Assembly (NCBI GenBank): GCA_963556145.1
Contig: OY744463.1
Span: 4,092,001 to 4,156,000, forward strand
From: Hygrocybe punicea
Taxonomy: Eukaryota; Basidiomycota; Agaricomycetes; Agaricales; Hygrophoraceae
Length of the DNA: 64,000 nucleotides
Reading direction: 5' to 3'
Shown here: positions 10,899 to 23,794 of the stretch, piece by piece
How positions within the stretch are numbered: position 1 is the first letter of the stretch
Layout of the letters: each line of letters opens with the position of its first letter
The notes under the pieces: generated by a model
Database searches by the model: none
The model's input: the letters and a program-made list of their open reading frames with translations, nothing else
What the model was told of the DNA's origin: nothing
Program-made: the position numbers and the translations under genes

Positions 10899-11003
10899 GC
10901 ACCCACTAGATCCTCCATCCTTGCTATATCCAGATGGCACCGACAGGCATGGCCCAGGCATTCGACGATGCCACCTCCATCTGCCCACCAATGCACCCAA
11001 TTG

Positions 11004-11402
11004 CACCATATCAGACCAGAGTGCACTGCATGCCTGAAGACACCCCAGCCTGAAGATGCCCCCAAGCCCATTCCACATTGCAAATACACAGTGCTGTGTC
11101 AATTGATGCATGTCCCGTGTTGGTTGTTTTCAGCGGACACATGGTGGTGGTGGCATACGAGCCTCTCCGTGTGGGTGTCCTGATGCATCATGCATTGTAC
11201 ACGCAATGACAGCCAGGTTGACCCCTCGTTGGCTGTCCTCAGTGGTGGTGGTGGTGTTGGTGTTGTGTGGTGGTGATGATGGTAGTGAGGTCACCATACC
11301 AGGCCAGAGCATGCCTGAAGACACCCCAGCCTGAAGATGCCCCCAAGCCCATTCCACCTTGCAAATACATGGTGATGTGTCAATTAACGTGTGTCCAGTG
11401 TC
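11004..11402. repeat. Direct repeat pair of about 110-115 bp (11004-11118 and 11292-11402)
   Basis: Both copies run CACCATA-Y-CAG-R-CCAGAG... through GCATGCCTGAAGACACC, AGCCTGAAGATGCCCCCAAG and TTGCAAATACA to GTGTCAATT. They differ at a few bases and are spaced about 288 bp apart. The stretch from there to the LINE target site (11575) shows no gene. Confidence 0.75.
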
Positions 11403-11842
11403 ACGAGGTCAAATAGGTGATATGGGCCAGAAAACAGTGGAGACCCATGGGTTGGAACACATGCACCTGCAACAAAACCCATACCCCAAGGGTGGGTACA
11501 GGTTTTCGACAGATACAGGTATGGGTACCCTCAAAAAAACCTGAGGGTTACCTGTGAAGTTCACTACCCACCTTCTTGTCAACTCTTTTTATTTTTATTT
11601 TTATTTTTTTTAATCCTAGTTTATTCTCCTTTACGGTACATCGTATGTAGAGATTACTGTGAAATGTGCTACTTGTTACAACAAAGAATGCGTGTGAGGC
11701 TGGGGCAACGTGTGGGCATGGCAGTGCCGTTCCCGGGGGGAGTATGTCTCCTGTAATAATTGAACCTGGGTGTGGTTAGATCGTAAGGTAGGGGGATAAG
11801 GGGGGGGCCAGGGAATGTGTGGACCAGGGTGGGGCTGCTGCT

Positions 11843-13016
11843 TTATTCATGTGCGATGTCGGGAATACTTCCAAATGCTTGCCGGAGTCGTTGTGTGTCA
11901 TTGATGTAGCGGAAAAGCGGTGGGAGGTGCTTCGGGGTGCATAGCAGCTTCTTCACGTATCCCGCATCACACCCTACTATCCGACGTAGTCTCTGGCGTG
12001 CGTGGTCATGAGCCGGGCAGAACAGGAGGAAGTGGGTGACTGTCTCGTGGTGATGATGACAGCATGGGCAGGTGGGGGTGTCAGCACGGTTGATCTTGTG
12101 CAGGTGGTGGTTGAGCCCTATGTGGCCTGTTCGCAGTTGCGTGAGGATCGCAAGGTGTTTCTTGGGCAGGGATCGGGTCATTTTCTGATATGCAGACTGC
12201 GTGAAGCTCGGGTCGATCTCCAGGAGTCGCCGGTACCTTGGGGACTGGCGCCATTCCCTATCCGCTTGCTTCTTTAGTTTGCTCAAGAACGTCCTCGCCG
12301 CTGCCGCCTTGCTGCGCGGTAGAGCGTGCCATAGTGGGGCAGGGATTCCTGTGGCCGCTGTGCCATTCCCTTGCACCGCTTTCTTCACATGGTCATCTGC
12401 TACCTCATTGCTGTTGATGCCCTCGTGTCCTGGTGTCCATTTAATCATAAGGTCCATTCTTTTGTGCTGCCTCGTAACCATATCTAGCCTCTTGTGGAAC
12501 AAATCAAAAACGTGGCGTGACGGGCCTGCTTCGAGAGATTTGGTCGCCTGAATCGCTGCTTGTCCATCCACGAACATCGAGATGTCTCGAACCCTCTTTT
12601 CTCCTCTCAGCAGCTCTAGTCCCAATATCATCCCTATCCCCTCCCCTTCATGTACTGTGTGATGCTCCTGTTTCCCTAGCTTGTACCTTCTAACTCTCCT
12701 TCTCCTTCATCCTGCTCTCATCAGTACTGCTGCCGCGCCTATCATCCCATCCAGCCCTGATACGTCAGTGTATATCTTTATATTGTTGTCGTCTCGTTCG
12801 TGTGCTTCCTTGGCCTTTTCTCTCGACGACTGTATCTGTGTTTTGATCTCGGGTTCCCATTTTGTGTCGTATCTACATGTGGTGATCTTTTCCATCTGCT
12901 CCGTTTTTATGTTGAAGTCCCATATCAGATCGTGTATGGGGGTGGGGTGTCTCTTTACCCGGCGTACCCGTGCATTCTTGACGGCTGTACTTAGTGGGTG
13001 CGTCGGCGGGAGCGTT
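11843..13016 (-). pseudogene. LINE ORF2, 3' part: RNase H domain and C-terminal zinc motif
   Basis: The minus-strand reading resumes at LATLPPTHPLS (about 13023) after the KDZ insertion. The RNase H signature is present: IYTDVSG (Asp), EGEGIGMILGLELL (Glu), FVDGQAAIQA (Asp) and EVADDHV (Asp). The C-terminus has CPCCHHHHETVTHFLLFC, the cysteine/histidine motif usual at the end of Tad1-type ORF2. A TGA at 12707-12709 interrupts the frame between the first Asp and the Glu motifs. The normal stop is at 11843. It removes RNA from the RNA:DNA hybrid during target-primed reverse transcription. Confidence 0.88.
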
Positions 13017-13074
13017 GCAAGGCCAGCCTCCCTAGGAGTCTTGCTTAAGCAATGTACTTTATAATGCAAATCAA

Positions 13075-13124
13075 GTTTAAACAGAACTTTGTTTAAACAG
13101 ACAGCTAATTTTACGTGTTTAAAC
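13075..13124. repeat. Left subterminal GTTTAAAC cluster of the KDZ element (3 copies)
   Basis: The 8-bp palindrome GTTTAAAC occurs at 13075, 13091 and 13117. A matching cluster lies at the other end (23795-24029). Such subterminal repeats are often transposase-binding sites; that role is inference here. Confidence 0.8.
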
Positions 13125-13386
13125 AGGAGTAATTTAAGTAGTGGGTAATGAAACTTGGATTTAATGGAATCCGAAATTCAGAGCTCAGTGGATTAAACAC
13201 ACATGGTTGAAGTGATTTAAATTAAATACATTGAGCAGATTAAACATTGTTGAATCGGATGAAACACAATCCTAGCCACCTGCACAATTGGAAAGTTAGC
13301 AGGTTAATGCCACACAGGATTAAAGCATACAGTGTCTCGTCTTGCGTTTATTTTGTGTATTCGCACGTTTGCTGCTTGGCCTACCC

Positions 13387-15562
13387 CTAAACAACCCGTA
13401 GTTCAGTTTTTCTGCTGCTGCTGCAGGAAAATGAGGAGATAGCGTACTCTAGATTTTCCTGAATCCCTGCCGCTTTGCGCTTTGTCCCACGAGTCACAGT
13501 CCCATCACTCGTACCATGAGCGCTCCGTGTCTTCTGTGAGTTCTCGGCGACAGAAGACCGTGTTTTCCGTGAGTTCTCGGCAACAGAAGATCGTGTCTTT
13601 CGTGAGTTCTCGGCAACAGAAGATCGTGTCTTTCGTGAGTTCTCAGCAACGCAAGACCGTGTCCTTCGTGTACTGAAAAGAATGCCGCCAGTTGTCCTGC
13701 CTCTCTGTGTCTTCGACTTCTTGCTTTCACATTCAATCTCCTCCGAATTATGTCCTACCTGTCCACCCTTGCCGTTGCTCAGTGTCTCCTTGGCAGTAGG
13801 GCTCTCACTTATTGCCACTTTCTCCCCTGCGTTTTTGCTGTTCCCTGCCTCACCAACACTTGTCCCCGCAGCCTCACTTGTGGCATTCTCATGCTGCAAT
13901 TCTGCATCAGCACCCTCTCTGTAGTATTGTTCTCACTTACCACTTTCTCCTCTGCATTTTCACCATCCTCTGCCTCACTGACACTTGTCACCGGTGCCTC
14001 ACTTGTCGTGTCCTTGCGCTGCAACTCATGCACAAGTGGGACGTGCACTCCAGCAGCAATGGCCCCAAGTTCTGTGTCATCATCGTCGCTGTCTTCTTCA
14101 TCACCAGCTGTGTGCTGCGCTTCAATGTCAGCCTGACGGTCACCAATGCATCTAAGAATCTCAGCCTTCTGCAGGAACATAAATGGTTGTTCATCAGTGT
14201 CTCTGGAAGCTGTCGAAGCAAGATACTCCGAGAGAATGATAATGTGGGCAAGTGACATAAGCTCTGGCGCTTGCAGTTTGACTGGGACGATGAAACTTTG
14301 CACATCATAATAGTCGGAAGGGTTAACGGAAATATCAGCCCAAGGTATTGCAGCAAAATGCTGATCGGCTGGCCAGGTATGACCTAGGTGTAATCACTCG
14401 AAATAATCCAGCAGAAGGCTGTACTGGACTGACTTACACCACAATGTGCTGAAGTATTTTTCCAGAATGGCACGAATATCGCCCAAAATCATCTTGTTGA
14501 ACTCGACAGCAGGGAACAAAGGTATTCCTGCAGAGTTACGAGGAATTTGAAGGTCTGTGGAGTCATCACTCTTGATGCTGGGTCCTGGTGAATTGATTAA
14601 GGCAACATAGCGTGTCCAAGTTCATGCAGCAACTCACGAGGGAGGACCCTTTCGGCATACTGAAACCATGGCGTTTCGAAATGCTCTGTGAAGTCTTTGA
14701 GCTGGGATCTCATATCAAGCTTGTTATGGACTGAATGGGCATTGACTCTGTCATTTTATTAGGTGTGGCACTACAGAGGGCCGGTTGGTGCACTTACACG
14801 CCACTATCGAGATCGCCATGTTCATCACGGAATGCGAAGAACAGCATCATCTTGGCAGGGCCAAGCTTACCATTCTGGCAGAGCGTCTTGAGGGCAAACC
14901 ATGCTGCTTTCATAAACTCTTTCTGATTTCTAAGGTGACCCGGTCGTGTTAAATCATAGCCATAGGAAAGATCAAGAAATGCACACCGAGGAATATCACT
15001 TTCAACTTCCTCAGCCCTTTTCTCATATGCCTGCTGATCCTCCTCGTCCTCCCACATCTCCTTCAAAACGACTTGGTAAAACCCTGCATGCCCCCCATCA
15101 GTATCAGCATCCTTTCGACGTTTCGCAGCCTCAGTATTGATCTCGTTCTTTCGTTCTTGTTCATAGAGCTGGCGCCCAGTAACACTTGAGGAGAGATTGA
15201 TAAAAAATTGATCTCCATGAGTGTTTGACGTGGACTGGCTTTTTCGTTTCATAGTGCTGAAGCGGTTTGTGAACTTGCGGATGATTCGCTGAAGAACCAA
15301 TCAATCCCCTGAATCATGACGTGAATTGACATACCATGGTCCAGGTCGTCAGAGTCACATCCCCTTCGCAAAGCAGTTGGTCTTGAAACAGAGATGACGA
15401 CTTGATAGTTTCCGCAGTGTCCTGCTTCCACCTTGTTAAGGAAGCACCCTTCATTCCTTTCAAGTCAGGATCAAGCTCGTACACCTTGGCCTCGAATGCT
15501 TGCATGTAGCTGTTAATATATGCGTCCTGAGCAGGAGTAAACTGTGATCTGCGTCCGACCAT
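13387..15562 (-). pseudogene. KDZ passenger gene A, unknown function, multi-exon with Ser/Arg repeat tail
   Basis: The ATG is at 15562. Exon 1 (VGRRSQFTPAQDAYINSYM..., rich in Trp/Lys) ends at TGGACCATG before a GTATGT donor (about 15335). Exon 2 starts near 15288 (RIIRKFTNRFSTM) and runs to a donor near 14800. Smaller exons follow between about 14750 and 14320 (including LDMRSQLKDFTEHFETPW and IPRNSAGIPLFPAVEFN), with an apparent stop in ERVLPRE* near 14637. The last exons (14303-13809 and 13899-13387) are acidic and end in tandem RKTRSSVAENS repeats. I recognise no enzymatic domain. The layout beside a KDZ transposase suggests a passenger gene of the transposon. Exon joins are approximate. 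Confidence 0.55.
13530..13668 (-). repeat. Tandem 33-bp repeat encoding RKTRSSVAENS
   Basis: About four units of TTCTCGGCAACAGAAGATCG-type sequence on the plus strand (33-bp period) encode (R/S)(K/T)TRSSVAENS on the minus strand, near the C-terminus of passenger gene A. Confidence 0.8.
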
Positions 15563-15977
15563 AGTAACGAAAGGATGGTGTGGATTTGATGAAACAGGAA
15601 CGATTCAGAACCTTTATATGAACTGACCTTGAAGTCAATGTGAAGGCCACTCATCGAAGAAAGCCACACCGCTTGTTTAAACCTCCTTCAGACATTGCAT
15701 GCACTGTTGTAACTGTTATTGTTCCCTCTGTAATGTGACAGCAAATGTACCTTGAATCAGTAGATGATGTCATGAAGCAAATAATATTACTTACAGGCAG
15801 TTCTGCAGACGAAGATAGACATCAGTTCATTTCATCTTCGTTAGTTGCAAACCATTGTGGTGAAAGATGACCGTGAGCAGACAATTCACATGCCACACAT
15901 GAGAAGTCATGAATAGTCACATTACGAGACGAGAACATTACACAAAGATGGGGAGAAACAATGGCATCAGCTAAAAG
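15563..15977. other. Intergenic region between passenger genes A and B
   Basis: There is no ORF. It holds one more GTTTAAAC-type site (15674-15681). It is upstream of gene A and downstream of gene B, both on the minus strand, so it may contain a promoter and a terminator, but I see no diagnostic signal. Confidence 0.4.
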
Positions 15978-18257
15978 TTAAAACGGGAGTTTGTGAGGAA
16001 TAGTGGCCGCACGTCCAAAGTAATCAAAAAAAGTCTGTGTGTAGAAAGTGGCAATCGCTTCTTCAAGCAATGAGACGCTTGGCTCTGTGAAAGTATCAAC
16101 GGCTCCAAACCCAAGCTCAAACCCATCTGGTGGTTGGCAATCCCAAGTTCTCATTACCTTGTGCATCGCCAAAAGATATTGGAGACGCTCACGCCAGTCG
16201 TCCGCAGTGAGACCACCGTTCTTCGAAGGGATCTGAGTTACGAGGAAACTGGGGTCACCAGAGTTGGATGCCATGAAGCATGCCATAAGTTCGTATTGGC
16301 GGGTGCTAAACTCTGGTTCTTGTTCGATCCCTGAGGGCATTCTGGGTTTATGGGCTCGGCCATCCAGGGCCAGGAATTCGAAACGAAAGTTAAGCTCATA
16401 CAGCTCCCACAGCACCTCTTGGACAATCCTGCGATCAGGCAACATCCCGTCAGGCGCCATCAGTTGTTGCTCTTTCCAAAAGATTTGGGTACGGGGCATG
16501 TCTGCAACCAAACCGGACCCCTTGTACAAATGGCCGATCAGTGTGATGATGTCGGCACGGCGTTGGCTAGCCCGAGTCGAGGTCATTTGTTTGTTACGCT
16601 CTGAACATAGACCTGATAGACAGTCGCGCCACTCTTGATTTGACAAAGCTCGAGCAGCAGAGTCTGCACGAGATACGCGAGATATCCATAGTTGGCGCTG
16701 GTCCAACCAATTGACGAGGTACAAGGCTTGCCTTGCCTCGGTGTTCGGGCCCACCAAGAGCCTGGGATCAGGGAAAACAAAGTGTCCATCGTGTGGATTA
16801 CTCTTACACAGAGCCTTCAGTCGAGAAGGTTCGGTATTAACGTGGAGAAGGGCATTGGCCCATGTGAAGATTGACGGAGGGATGAGGTCACTGTCAGGGT
16901 CTCGAAACTTGGCTTGAACGGGCTTCCAGCTAGAATTAGATTTCTTGGTTCCCACTGCAGGAAGCGATAAGCATTGATACATGAAGAGACTTGATAATAT
17001 ACCTGAAAAAATGGCACTGCACTGTTTCCGAGCTTTCTTGGTGACCTTAATGGTGCGAGGGTGTTCGGGCTCGGCCACTGATACTCTCTCAGTAACCATC
17101 GGTACACTCTCTCCATTAACCGTGCAAGGGCGTTCGAGCTCAGCCATTGGTACCGTCGCTGTAACTGTTGGTACACTCCCTCCTACAAGAAATGGATCGT
17201 CGATGACAGCGAAAGGGTCTGGGTACTGGAAGCGTGTGCAGGCGTAATTGTGGATTTGCCTGACCTTTTCAACGTTGTTTGACCCATTGTGAATGACAGG
17301 GAATGATGGGCTCTCGGTCCAATCGGTCATTGTGAGAAAATCTTCGGGAGATCGAAGGGTAGTAACAGACATAATGTTCACGCTCAAAGATAAAGTTTGA
17401 AGAGGTCGCATGAACCACACAGGAATACCAGCATCGAAGGCGGCCTGAACATATTGCGGGTTCTTGGTGAATGCACCAACCACAAAAGCCACACGCTCGG
17501 CTTTCGGGAGACTGCCTTCCATTCGTGGCTTGAAAATCGTGATATAGTCCACGACAGCGACTAGTTCCAGGTATCAACGTTGAGTTTCAGTGACACCAAA
17601 CACCATCTCCTTGTAAAACGTCGTGAGAGATTCCAAACGACATATTGAGTGGCGCAAAGCAACTTGGAGATTCAGCACAACGGGATTATTTCCGCCTGAT
17701 TTTTGGTAATCCATAATCCTTGCAAAAAGAGCCTCACACACAACCCGCAACTTCACTGCCTTTGAGATTTCAAGCTTACCAAGACCCTCTACAAATTGCC
17801 GACTTGTCGGGATAAAGTCAGCAGCAGTGGGATTCCACCACATGATCGAAAGTGGATCAGCAGGATCCTCGGGACAGCGAGGAATAACGGGCAACCAGCA
17901 ATATTCCTCCATAAAAGGTTGCGGCCATAACATGTAATCGTCGTCTGCGTAGCGGCAATCATTTCTTAAACGAACCAGGCGTCTACCTAACGGAGGCTTA
18001 TAGATGATGTCCATGTTGGGTGATGTGATTATCGTGTCATTTACTCCGGGCTGGAAACCATCTATGATTGCAGCAACACGAGCATCAAATGGGCCTATAG
18101 GTTCTGTAGGATGATATGAATAAGTATAAGCTCTTGTCATAGACACAACCTGTACCATTAGGTCGGCGTTGTTGAAGGAGTTCCAGCGGATCGATGGACA
18201 TTGAGGACCAATGAACTTAACGGCAGAATCTGAGACAGCAGTCACTCTAATATTCAT
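15978..18257 (-). pseudogene. KDZ passenger gene B, unknown function, one in-frame TGA
   Basis: The ATG is at 18257. The frame runs to a TGA at 17574-17576 (TETQR then stop) and continues in the same frame with YLELVAVVDYITIFKP to the end at 15978. I read this as one gene of about 750 residues with a single premature stop, where TGG or CGA would be expected. A likely 48-nt intron that keeps the frame (GTATAT...TGCAG) lies near 16953-17000. A further 5' exon with the same strand may lie at 18380-18477 (GSPVRHVPRHPVQDKFRG). Tryptophan and proline content looks like a globular protein; no known domain is recognised. The C-terminus ends IPHKLPF. It is transcribed away from the KDZ transposase. 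Confidence 0.65.
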
Positions 18258-18274
18258 GGAAGAGGGTTAGAGAC

Positions 18275-19614
18275 GACGCAAAGTCTAATCTCTCGCGGTG
18301 AGTAAAGACTGACGCAAAGTCAAAGTCCCTACTTTGCTGGAACGACGCATAGTCGAATTCCGGGATTGCACAAAGTTGGATGAAATAAAAGGACTAACCG
18401 TTAAACTACCACCTCGAAACTTGTCTTGCACTGGATGCCGCGGGACGTGGCGTACTGGTGAACCACAAGGCAACCTAGAATAATGATTGTGAGTTATGTT
18501 GAACAGCTTTGCGAGGTACGTGCAAGAGACGACGCAGAGTCAAATCTCTCGCTGTGAGTCGAGACCGACGCAAAGTCAAAGTCTCAACTCCACCAGAATG
18601 ACACAGAGTCTAGATCTGGGTATGAAGACTGGGATAAGACGGGTATGACTTACTGTTACTTGAATGGAAACGTAGAAGTCGACGGGCTGATTTGTTGACG
18701 AAAAAAGGCTTATACAGAATTTGTAATCCGGATTCGGTCATGTAGCATTTGTAGTCACTCACTATGTCTTCGACTCAGAGGAGCCAACCGTCGCTGGTAA
18801 GTGTCAAACTCATTCTCGTGCACTGGCACATCCTGGATCTAGACTTTGCGTCAATCTGGATGGGCCACGGCAGCAACTTAGACTCTGCGTCAGTTGCTGG
18901 CTCTGCTGGAGATTAGACTTCATGTCGTCTCATTTCTATCTATATATCCATTCACTACTGACGAACACTTCATTCTAGAACTCGTCTTTGCGCGATCATC
19001 GGTATGCGTCGCTACAATACAACTCTACACGCTCCCTGTACCCTTAAGCCCTCTCCTTCGTCCACTCGCAACCCCATTGTAGTCGTCCTGCGACTCTACT
19101 TGTTTCGAACCACCAACGCTATTTGTATTCTATTACATCAACCGTTAAACATTCCACTCACTGACTCCGCAAAACAGCCTCTCGCGCATCGGGCAACTCT
19201 GGTTCGTCAACGTATGCGCCGTCATCGTCTCATCGCAAACATGCGAGACTCTCCACTTCGACACCCTTGACCTCGCCTTCCGGGTCTTGCCCTGGATCAT
19301 CAGAATCGGGAAGGAGCACCAGCAACCACAGGAACCGTATGACCTCCGTCGCGCGCCCTCCCGAACAACCGTAACAGGGAAAATGGCAAGTTTGGGTGTG
19401 CACTCATTACCTCGGGAGGGCCAGACCCACGTCAATGGACATGGCTGTCCACCCCTCGAGGTTGGGAGGGCAATACAAACCTCGCCAGGTGACGAAGCTG
19501 TGGACATTGTATTCCTTATGCACACTCAGGAAGTAGACTTCGCGTCATCCTGGTTGGCGGTGACTTAGACTTTGCGTCTGTTGCTCCCTCTCACAAGAGA
19601 TTGGACTTTGCGTC
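18275..19614. repeat. Twelve GACGCAAAGTC-type motifs in inverted triplets between divergent KDZ genes
   Basis: Six forward copies start at 18275, 18311, 18344, 18531, 18567 and 18600. Six inverted copies start at 18842, 18881, 18916, 19536, 19568 and 19604. Consensus GAC(G/A)C(A)(A/G/T)AGTC. Spacing in both left triplets is 36 then 33 bp. They fill the region between passenger gene B (minus) and the transposase (plus). They could be operator-like sites or remnants of a roughly 100-bp duplicated unit. Confidence 0.8.
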
Positions 19615-19830
19615 ATTTCTTCTGCACTGCTGTGGCCATGTTATCTAAGGATCGCCGTTTACCCACCTCAAGCCACATACTGTTGAGTCTATTGTTCCTC
19701 GTTTTGCATCGTACTCTCAACCCATTGATTTCAGTCACCTCACTTGATTGCCCATCCCTAGTGCGTATCCGTGATTGACTGGGGTGGTGTTTGTTCCATA
19801 CTCATCATTCTCAATATTAGGCCCAGAGAC

Positions 19831-22800
19831 ATGAGCCGAAAACGGAGAGCTTCTGTGGAAGAAGAGGAACTGCAATTTTCCCGGCAGGCTGCAAGAATTA
19901 GAAACCCACACGTCCATAAAGCACACTTTCGGACCGTTGGAGATTCTGGTATGGAAGTACGCACCACGACACACAGATCCGATTCGAGTACCACGGGGAT
20001 CACTACGCTCTCTCCCCTGATCACCGATGATGCCAGCCACCAGCCTGACCTGATGGATGACAAAGATGACCTGCCTAGAAAGCAGACACAGGTTTGTTCT
20101 GTATGTTAGCGCTTAAAAGTATAACTACAACTCTACTACTAGAATTCACGGCTCCTGGAGGACTTCGATGGGCACTTTGACAATTTTCTACGGCTTATCA
20201 TCGAATTTGAGGCGGATCCCCAAGTTGGTTCGCTTTGCTCATGCAACAATGGCGTCCGAACAACACAATGCCACGATTGTACACAGTACTGTGCATCGTG
20301 CACAGATTGTTTTATTCAAGTGCACCAGAACTTGCCGTTCCATTGGGCTGAAGTTTGGGATGCTGAACGGGGCTTTTTCGTTCGCCATGATATCTCATCG
20401 TTGGGTTTCACCATATACCTTGGTCACAACGGAGCTCGTTGCCCCAACCCCAAGAGCAATATTCTCTTCACTGTTGTTGACACTAATGGCATTAACGCCA
20501 CACGACTGGCTGTCTGTGGCTGCCTTGGGGCTAGTACGAAGGTTGAGCAGCTCATGCGGGCTCGGCTATTTCCTGCAACTACTCGCGACACGAAGACTGC
20601 CTTCACATTCAAGGTTCTCCAAGAGTTCCATCTTCACAATCTAGAATCGAAAAAGGCAGCCTACGATTACTTTGGAGCTCTCAGGCGCCTGACGGACAAC
20701 GCGTTTACAGCAGACGTACCAGTGCGTTTAAAGACATTATTATATTTGCGTCTCATGCTATTCTCCAGGATCCTTATGCGAATTTCCTCCGTGTTGTCTG
20801 AGTTTGGCGGTGGCTCACCCTTCGCAAGCATCTTGGACAAGCCCATGGCATTGATCGTGTGCTACCACATCGTAGACTGGGAAACCTTATCGTGCACTGC
20901 CCAGCATGCCCAGAGCCGGGTTTCAATACTGAGCAGGGATGGAAACCAACGCCATTTGAGCTTAGGTGGGACCCACTGCAGTGTTGACGAATATGTTTGC
21001 TGATAGGAGATGCCACAGGCATCTCAACCAATCACAGAAGACCCTTGACGGCAACTTCCAGTGCAACAAGATGAAGAAGAACAGTGATCCCGATGACATA
21101 TCGCTTTTTCAGGGAAATGCGTATTTCCCAAAGGACGATCTCTACAAGGAATACTTAAGGAATGTCCCAAAGTCGGAGGAGGTTAGACCATTATACAATA
21201 TGAACGTGCAACTCTTTATTGATTAGGTTACATGGCGTTAAGAAATCAACATGTACATATCTGAAAGCCGTCAACAAACAAGATAAGAAGAAATTCAAGA
21301 ATATGGATATCACTGGGACAGTGAATTGTCAATGCAGTCACGTCTTCATCTGGTCATCAGTTGACATGCAATTTGGTGAAAGGTATGTGGCAGTGTCTCA
21401 CTACGATTCCTCCACTCGCTACCCTACATTATGAACAGATTTGCGAATACTGACTTTGCGCTTGCACATGGCGCTCGTCAACGGTCTTCACCGGAGGAAA
21501 CAGACATCAACCTTCAGGATGAGGAGGCAGACGTTGACCATATCTGCTCCTACGACAGCAACTGCTCATACTCGGTCCACGTCATCAAACGATTTGAGAA
21601 GTTCTTTCCAGATATGGCACCTCTTGTGCGTAGGATGCGGTGGTCAGTTCCAGCCCTTCATGTCCAGGGGCACAAAGAGACGTGTCTCTACACCTTTGCA
21701 ACCGCATATATGCCCTGTGTTGGCCATTTTCACGGGGAGACAGCTGAACACTACTGGCCTGAAGCAAATCAACTTGGTCCTCATGTCAGACAAATGAACA
21801 ATGGCCATCGCCAAGACACATTGATCGACCACCACGGCGATTGGAACTGGCTCAAGACAATGAAAATGGGTGAGTGGCTCACGAACTTTAACATTACCTT
21901 CATTGACTGGTGGCAATAGCGTCCACTTTGTTACACGACCTCAACCTTGCTAAAGCATTATACATTCAAAAGCGTGATCATTTTCGAGGGCTATGTATTT
22001 TATATGCAGAACAGCGAGATGCATGGGATCAAATGGATCGTAAGCCCAGGCAAAAGGGGAAAGAGACGGAGAGTGTATACAGACATTGCAAGTCAAAGGG
22101 TGAGTCTTTCGTAACATTGATAGCACTTGGAACTCACAAACTCACGTATACTGTAGTGCCTTCTCAGGCAGCAATTTATCAGCATATGCTTGCACAGGAG
22201 TCCAAGTTCTCGGACACTGACATTCCCCAAGGTTCCATCGCTGCCTTTCTTAATGAGGGTCTTCGAATTCAGGATGCACAGTGAGTCTGAACGTTTCAGT
22301 GGTGTTTCGCTTGACTGCTGATAATTTGTATTTAGACGAAAACTGAGAGCAACAGTTGCGGAGGATCGTGAACACCACCTTGCGTCACTTGAAAAGGAGA
22401 TTGGCACTCGGCGAGGGAAGTTGCAACTGCGCATCATGAAATGGCGTGATGATCAGAGACTTCTGATGCCCAAGGCTGGAGATGCAGTGGCTCGACAACG
22501 TTCATGTGAGGTTGAACACGAGAAGCTCTTCCTACCGTCAGATTTCGAGCATGAAGAGCAACAGACCGTCGAGGCCATAGCGCTTGGTATCGAAGAGGCA
22601 AAGTTGCGAGAAGGCGAAGCATATGATGCGCTACGTGCAATACAATCTGCAGTCAAGACCTTGACGGCAATCCAGGATCGGAAACGCAAGAATGCACGTG
22701 GACAGGCTGAAAACACCAAGTCAGGATCTTATATTAGAGATGCCCAGAGTCGACGAGATCATCATATGGAAACTTATGCATCTGCCCGCCTTGCTCTGAT

Positions 22801-23778
22801 ATTGCTTGGGGCTGTTGACAGCAATGATCCCGAGTCACCGTTTCCTCCTCTCACCATCGAGGACACTTTCATGAAGTCAAGACAGCGCGGCCGTGGTTTG
22901 GGTGATTCACGTCGGACAGATGGCAAGCTGTGGCAGATGCATGGACAAATGGCCAGTACGGGTGATCTAACCCTGCACGGGGTGCATGTGGATAGCCAAG
23001 TATCCAATCAAGGAGAGATGGAACTGTTGCCAAGTGAGTGTTGCCGATGTCATTGTTTCTTGTTGGGCATTGCTCACACATCTTATTTCAGTTAGTGGGA
23101 CACAAATGAGTCGACGAAATAAAGGTAATGAATGACAATTTCATCAGTATAGCATTTGGTAATGCTCAACCATAATAGCAAAGACTACAGCTAGGAAACA
23201 AGATGGAAACCTTATCAGTGGTACCACCAGTATGGACGTATTTATTCTTTCAAAGTGTATGCTTAATATGACAGTAGTTCCGACAGCACAAGAGGGAAAG
23301 GAAGGATGGCTTTGGCACATGGGGGGTTGGGGTAAAATGTCAGCGAAAGAGATGGTGGAGTGGGAGGCTGAAGGTAAGGCTGTTACAAAACGTAAGATGG
23401 TTACTCATAAATTTGCTTCAACACACAGGTGACCGTGTGCAGTGGTTTCGTGCAGAAGCCGAAATGCAACGGTGGCAGGAACAGGTCGAGCAAAAACTTG
23501 CAGAGTTTCTAAGAGTTATAAGGAGCTTCAAGAGGATGACACAAGCTTGGTCCCAGCTCTCAGTCTTGTGGACAGGTTCTTCGGATGGCCATGTTGCTTA
23601 TGCAAGGCAAAAGGCGGACATGTATGGACGAATGGAGAATGACTGCAAGAAGAAACTTGACGAGGCTGGATATATGCATGTAAGATTGACTGAGGGCCAT
23701 TTGTCTGATTATGTAGCTGCTATGCGCGCCGAGGACCTGATATCATTTACAAAGTCCTTGGAAGGTGATATTATCTAG
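19831..23778 (+). CDS. KDZ-superfamily transposase with CxC2-type cysteine cluster
   Basis: The start MSRKRRASVEEEE at 19831 gives a nuclear-looking basic/acidic N-terminus, with a first intron at about 20090-20143. Exon 2 has a cysteine cluster (CSCNNGVRTTQCHDC then CASCTDCF, then HQNLPFHWAEVWD) of the CxC2 type seen in fungal KDZ proteins. It continues with HCPACPEPG. The catalytic region has MDITGTVNCQCSHVFIWSSV (first Asp, about 21306), a YDSNCSYSVHVIKRF block, the PALHVQGHKETC block, and HFHGETAEHYWPEANQL (Glu, about 21736), followed by DHHGDWNW. Long helical, charged C-terminal exons run from 21926 to 23778. At least eight short introns are needed. I found no clear in-frame stop in the exons I could trace, so it may be intact. 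It should excise and insert the 11-kb element. Confidence 0.85.
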
Positions 23779-23794
23779 AGTTGATGTTTTAACG

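Noticed and set aside
11400..11570. Possible MITE end (inverse starts TAGTGAACTTCACAGGTAACCC)
   Set aside because: It resembles the right end of the 303-bp MITE, but I found no matching left end or target duplication.
13809..14303. Alternative minus and plus ORFs in passenger gene A region
   Set aside because: Plus-strand frames are mirror images of the repetitive acidic/Ser-rich exons; the minus reading agrees with the upstream exons.
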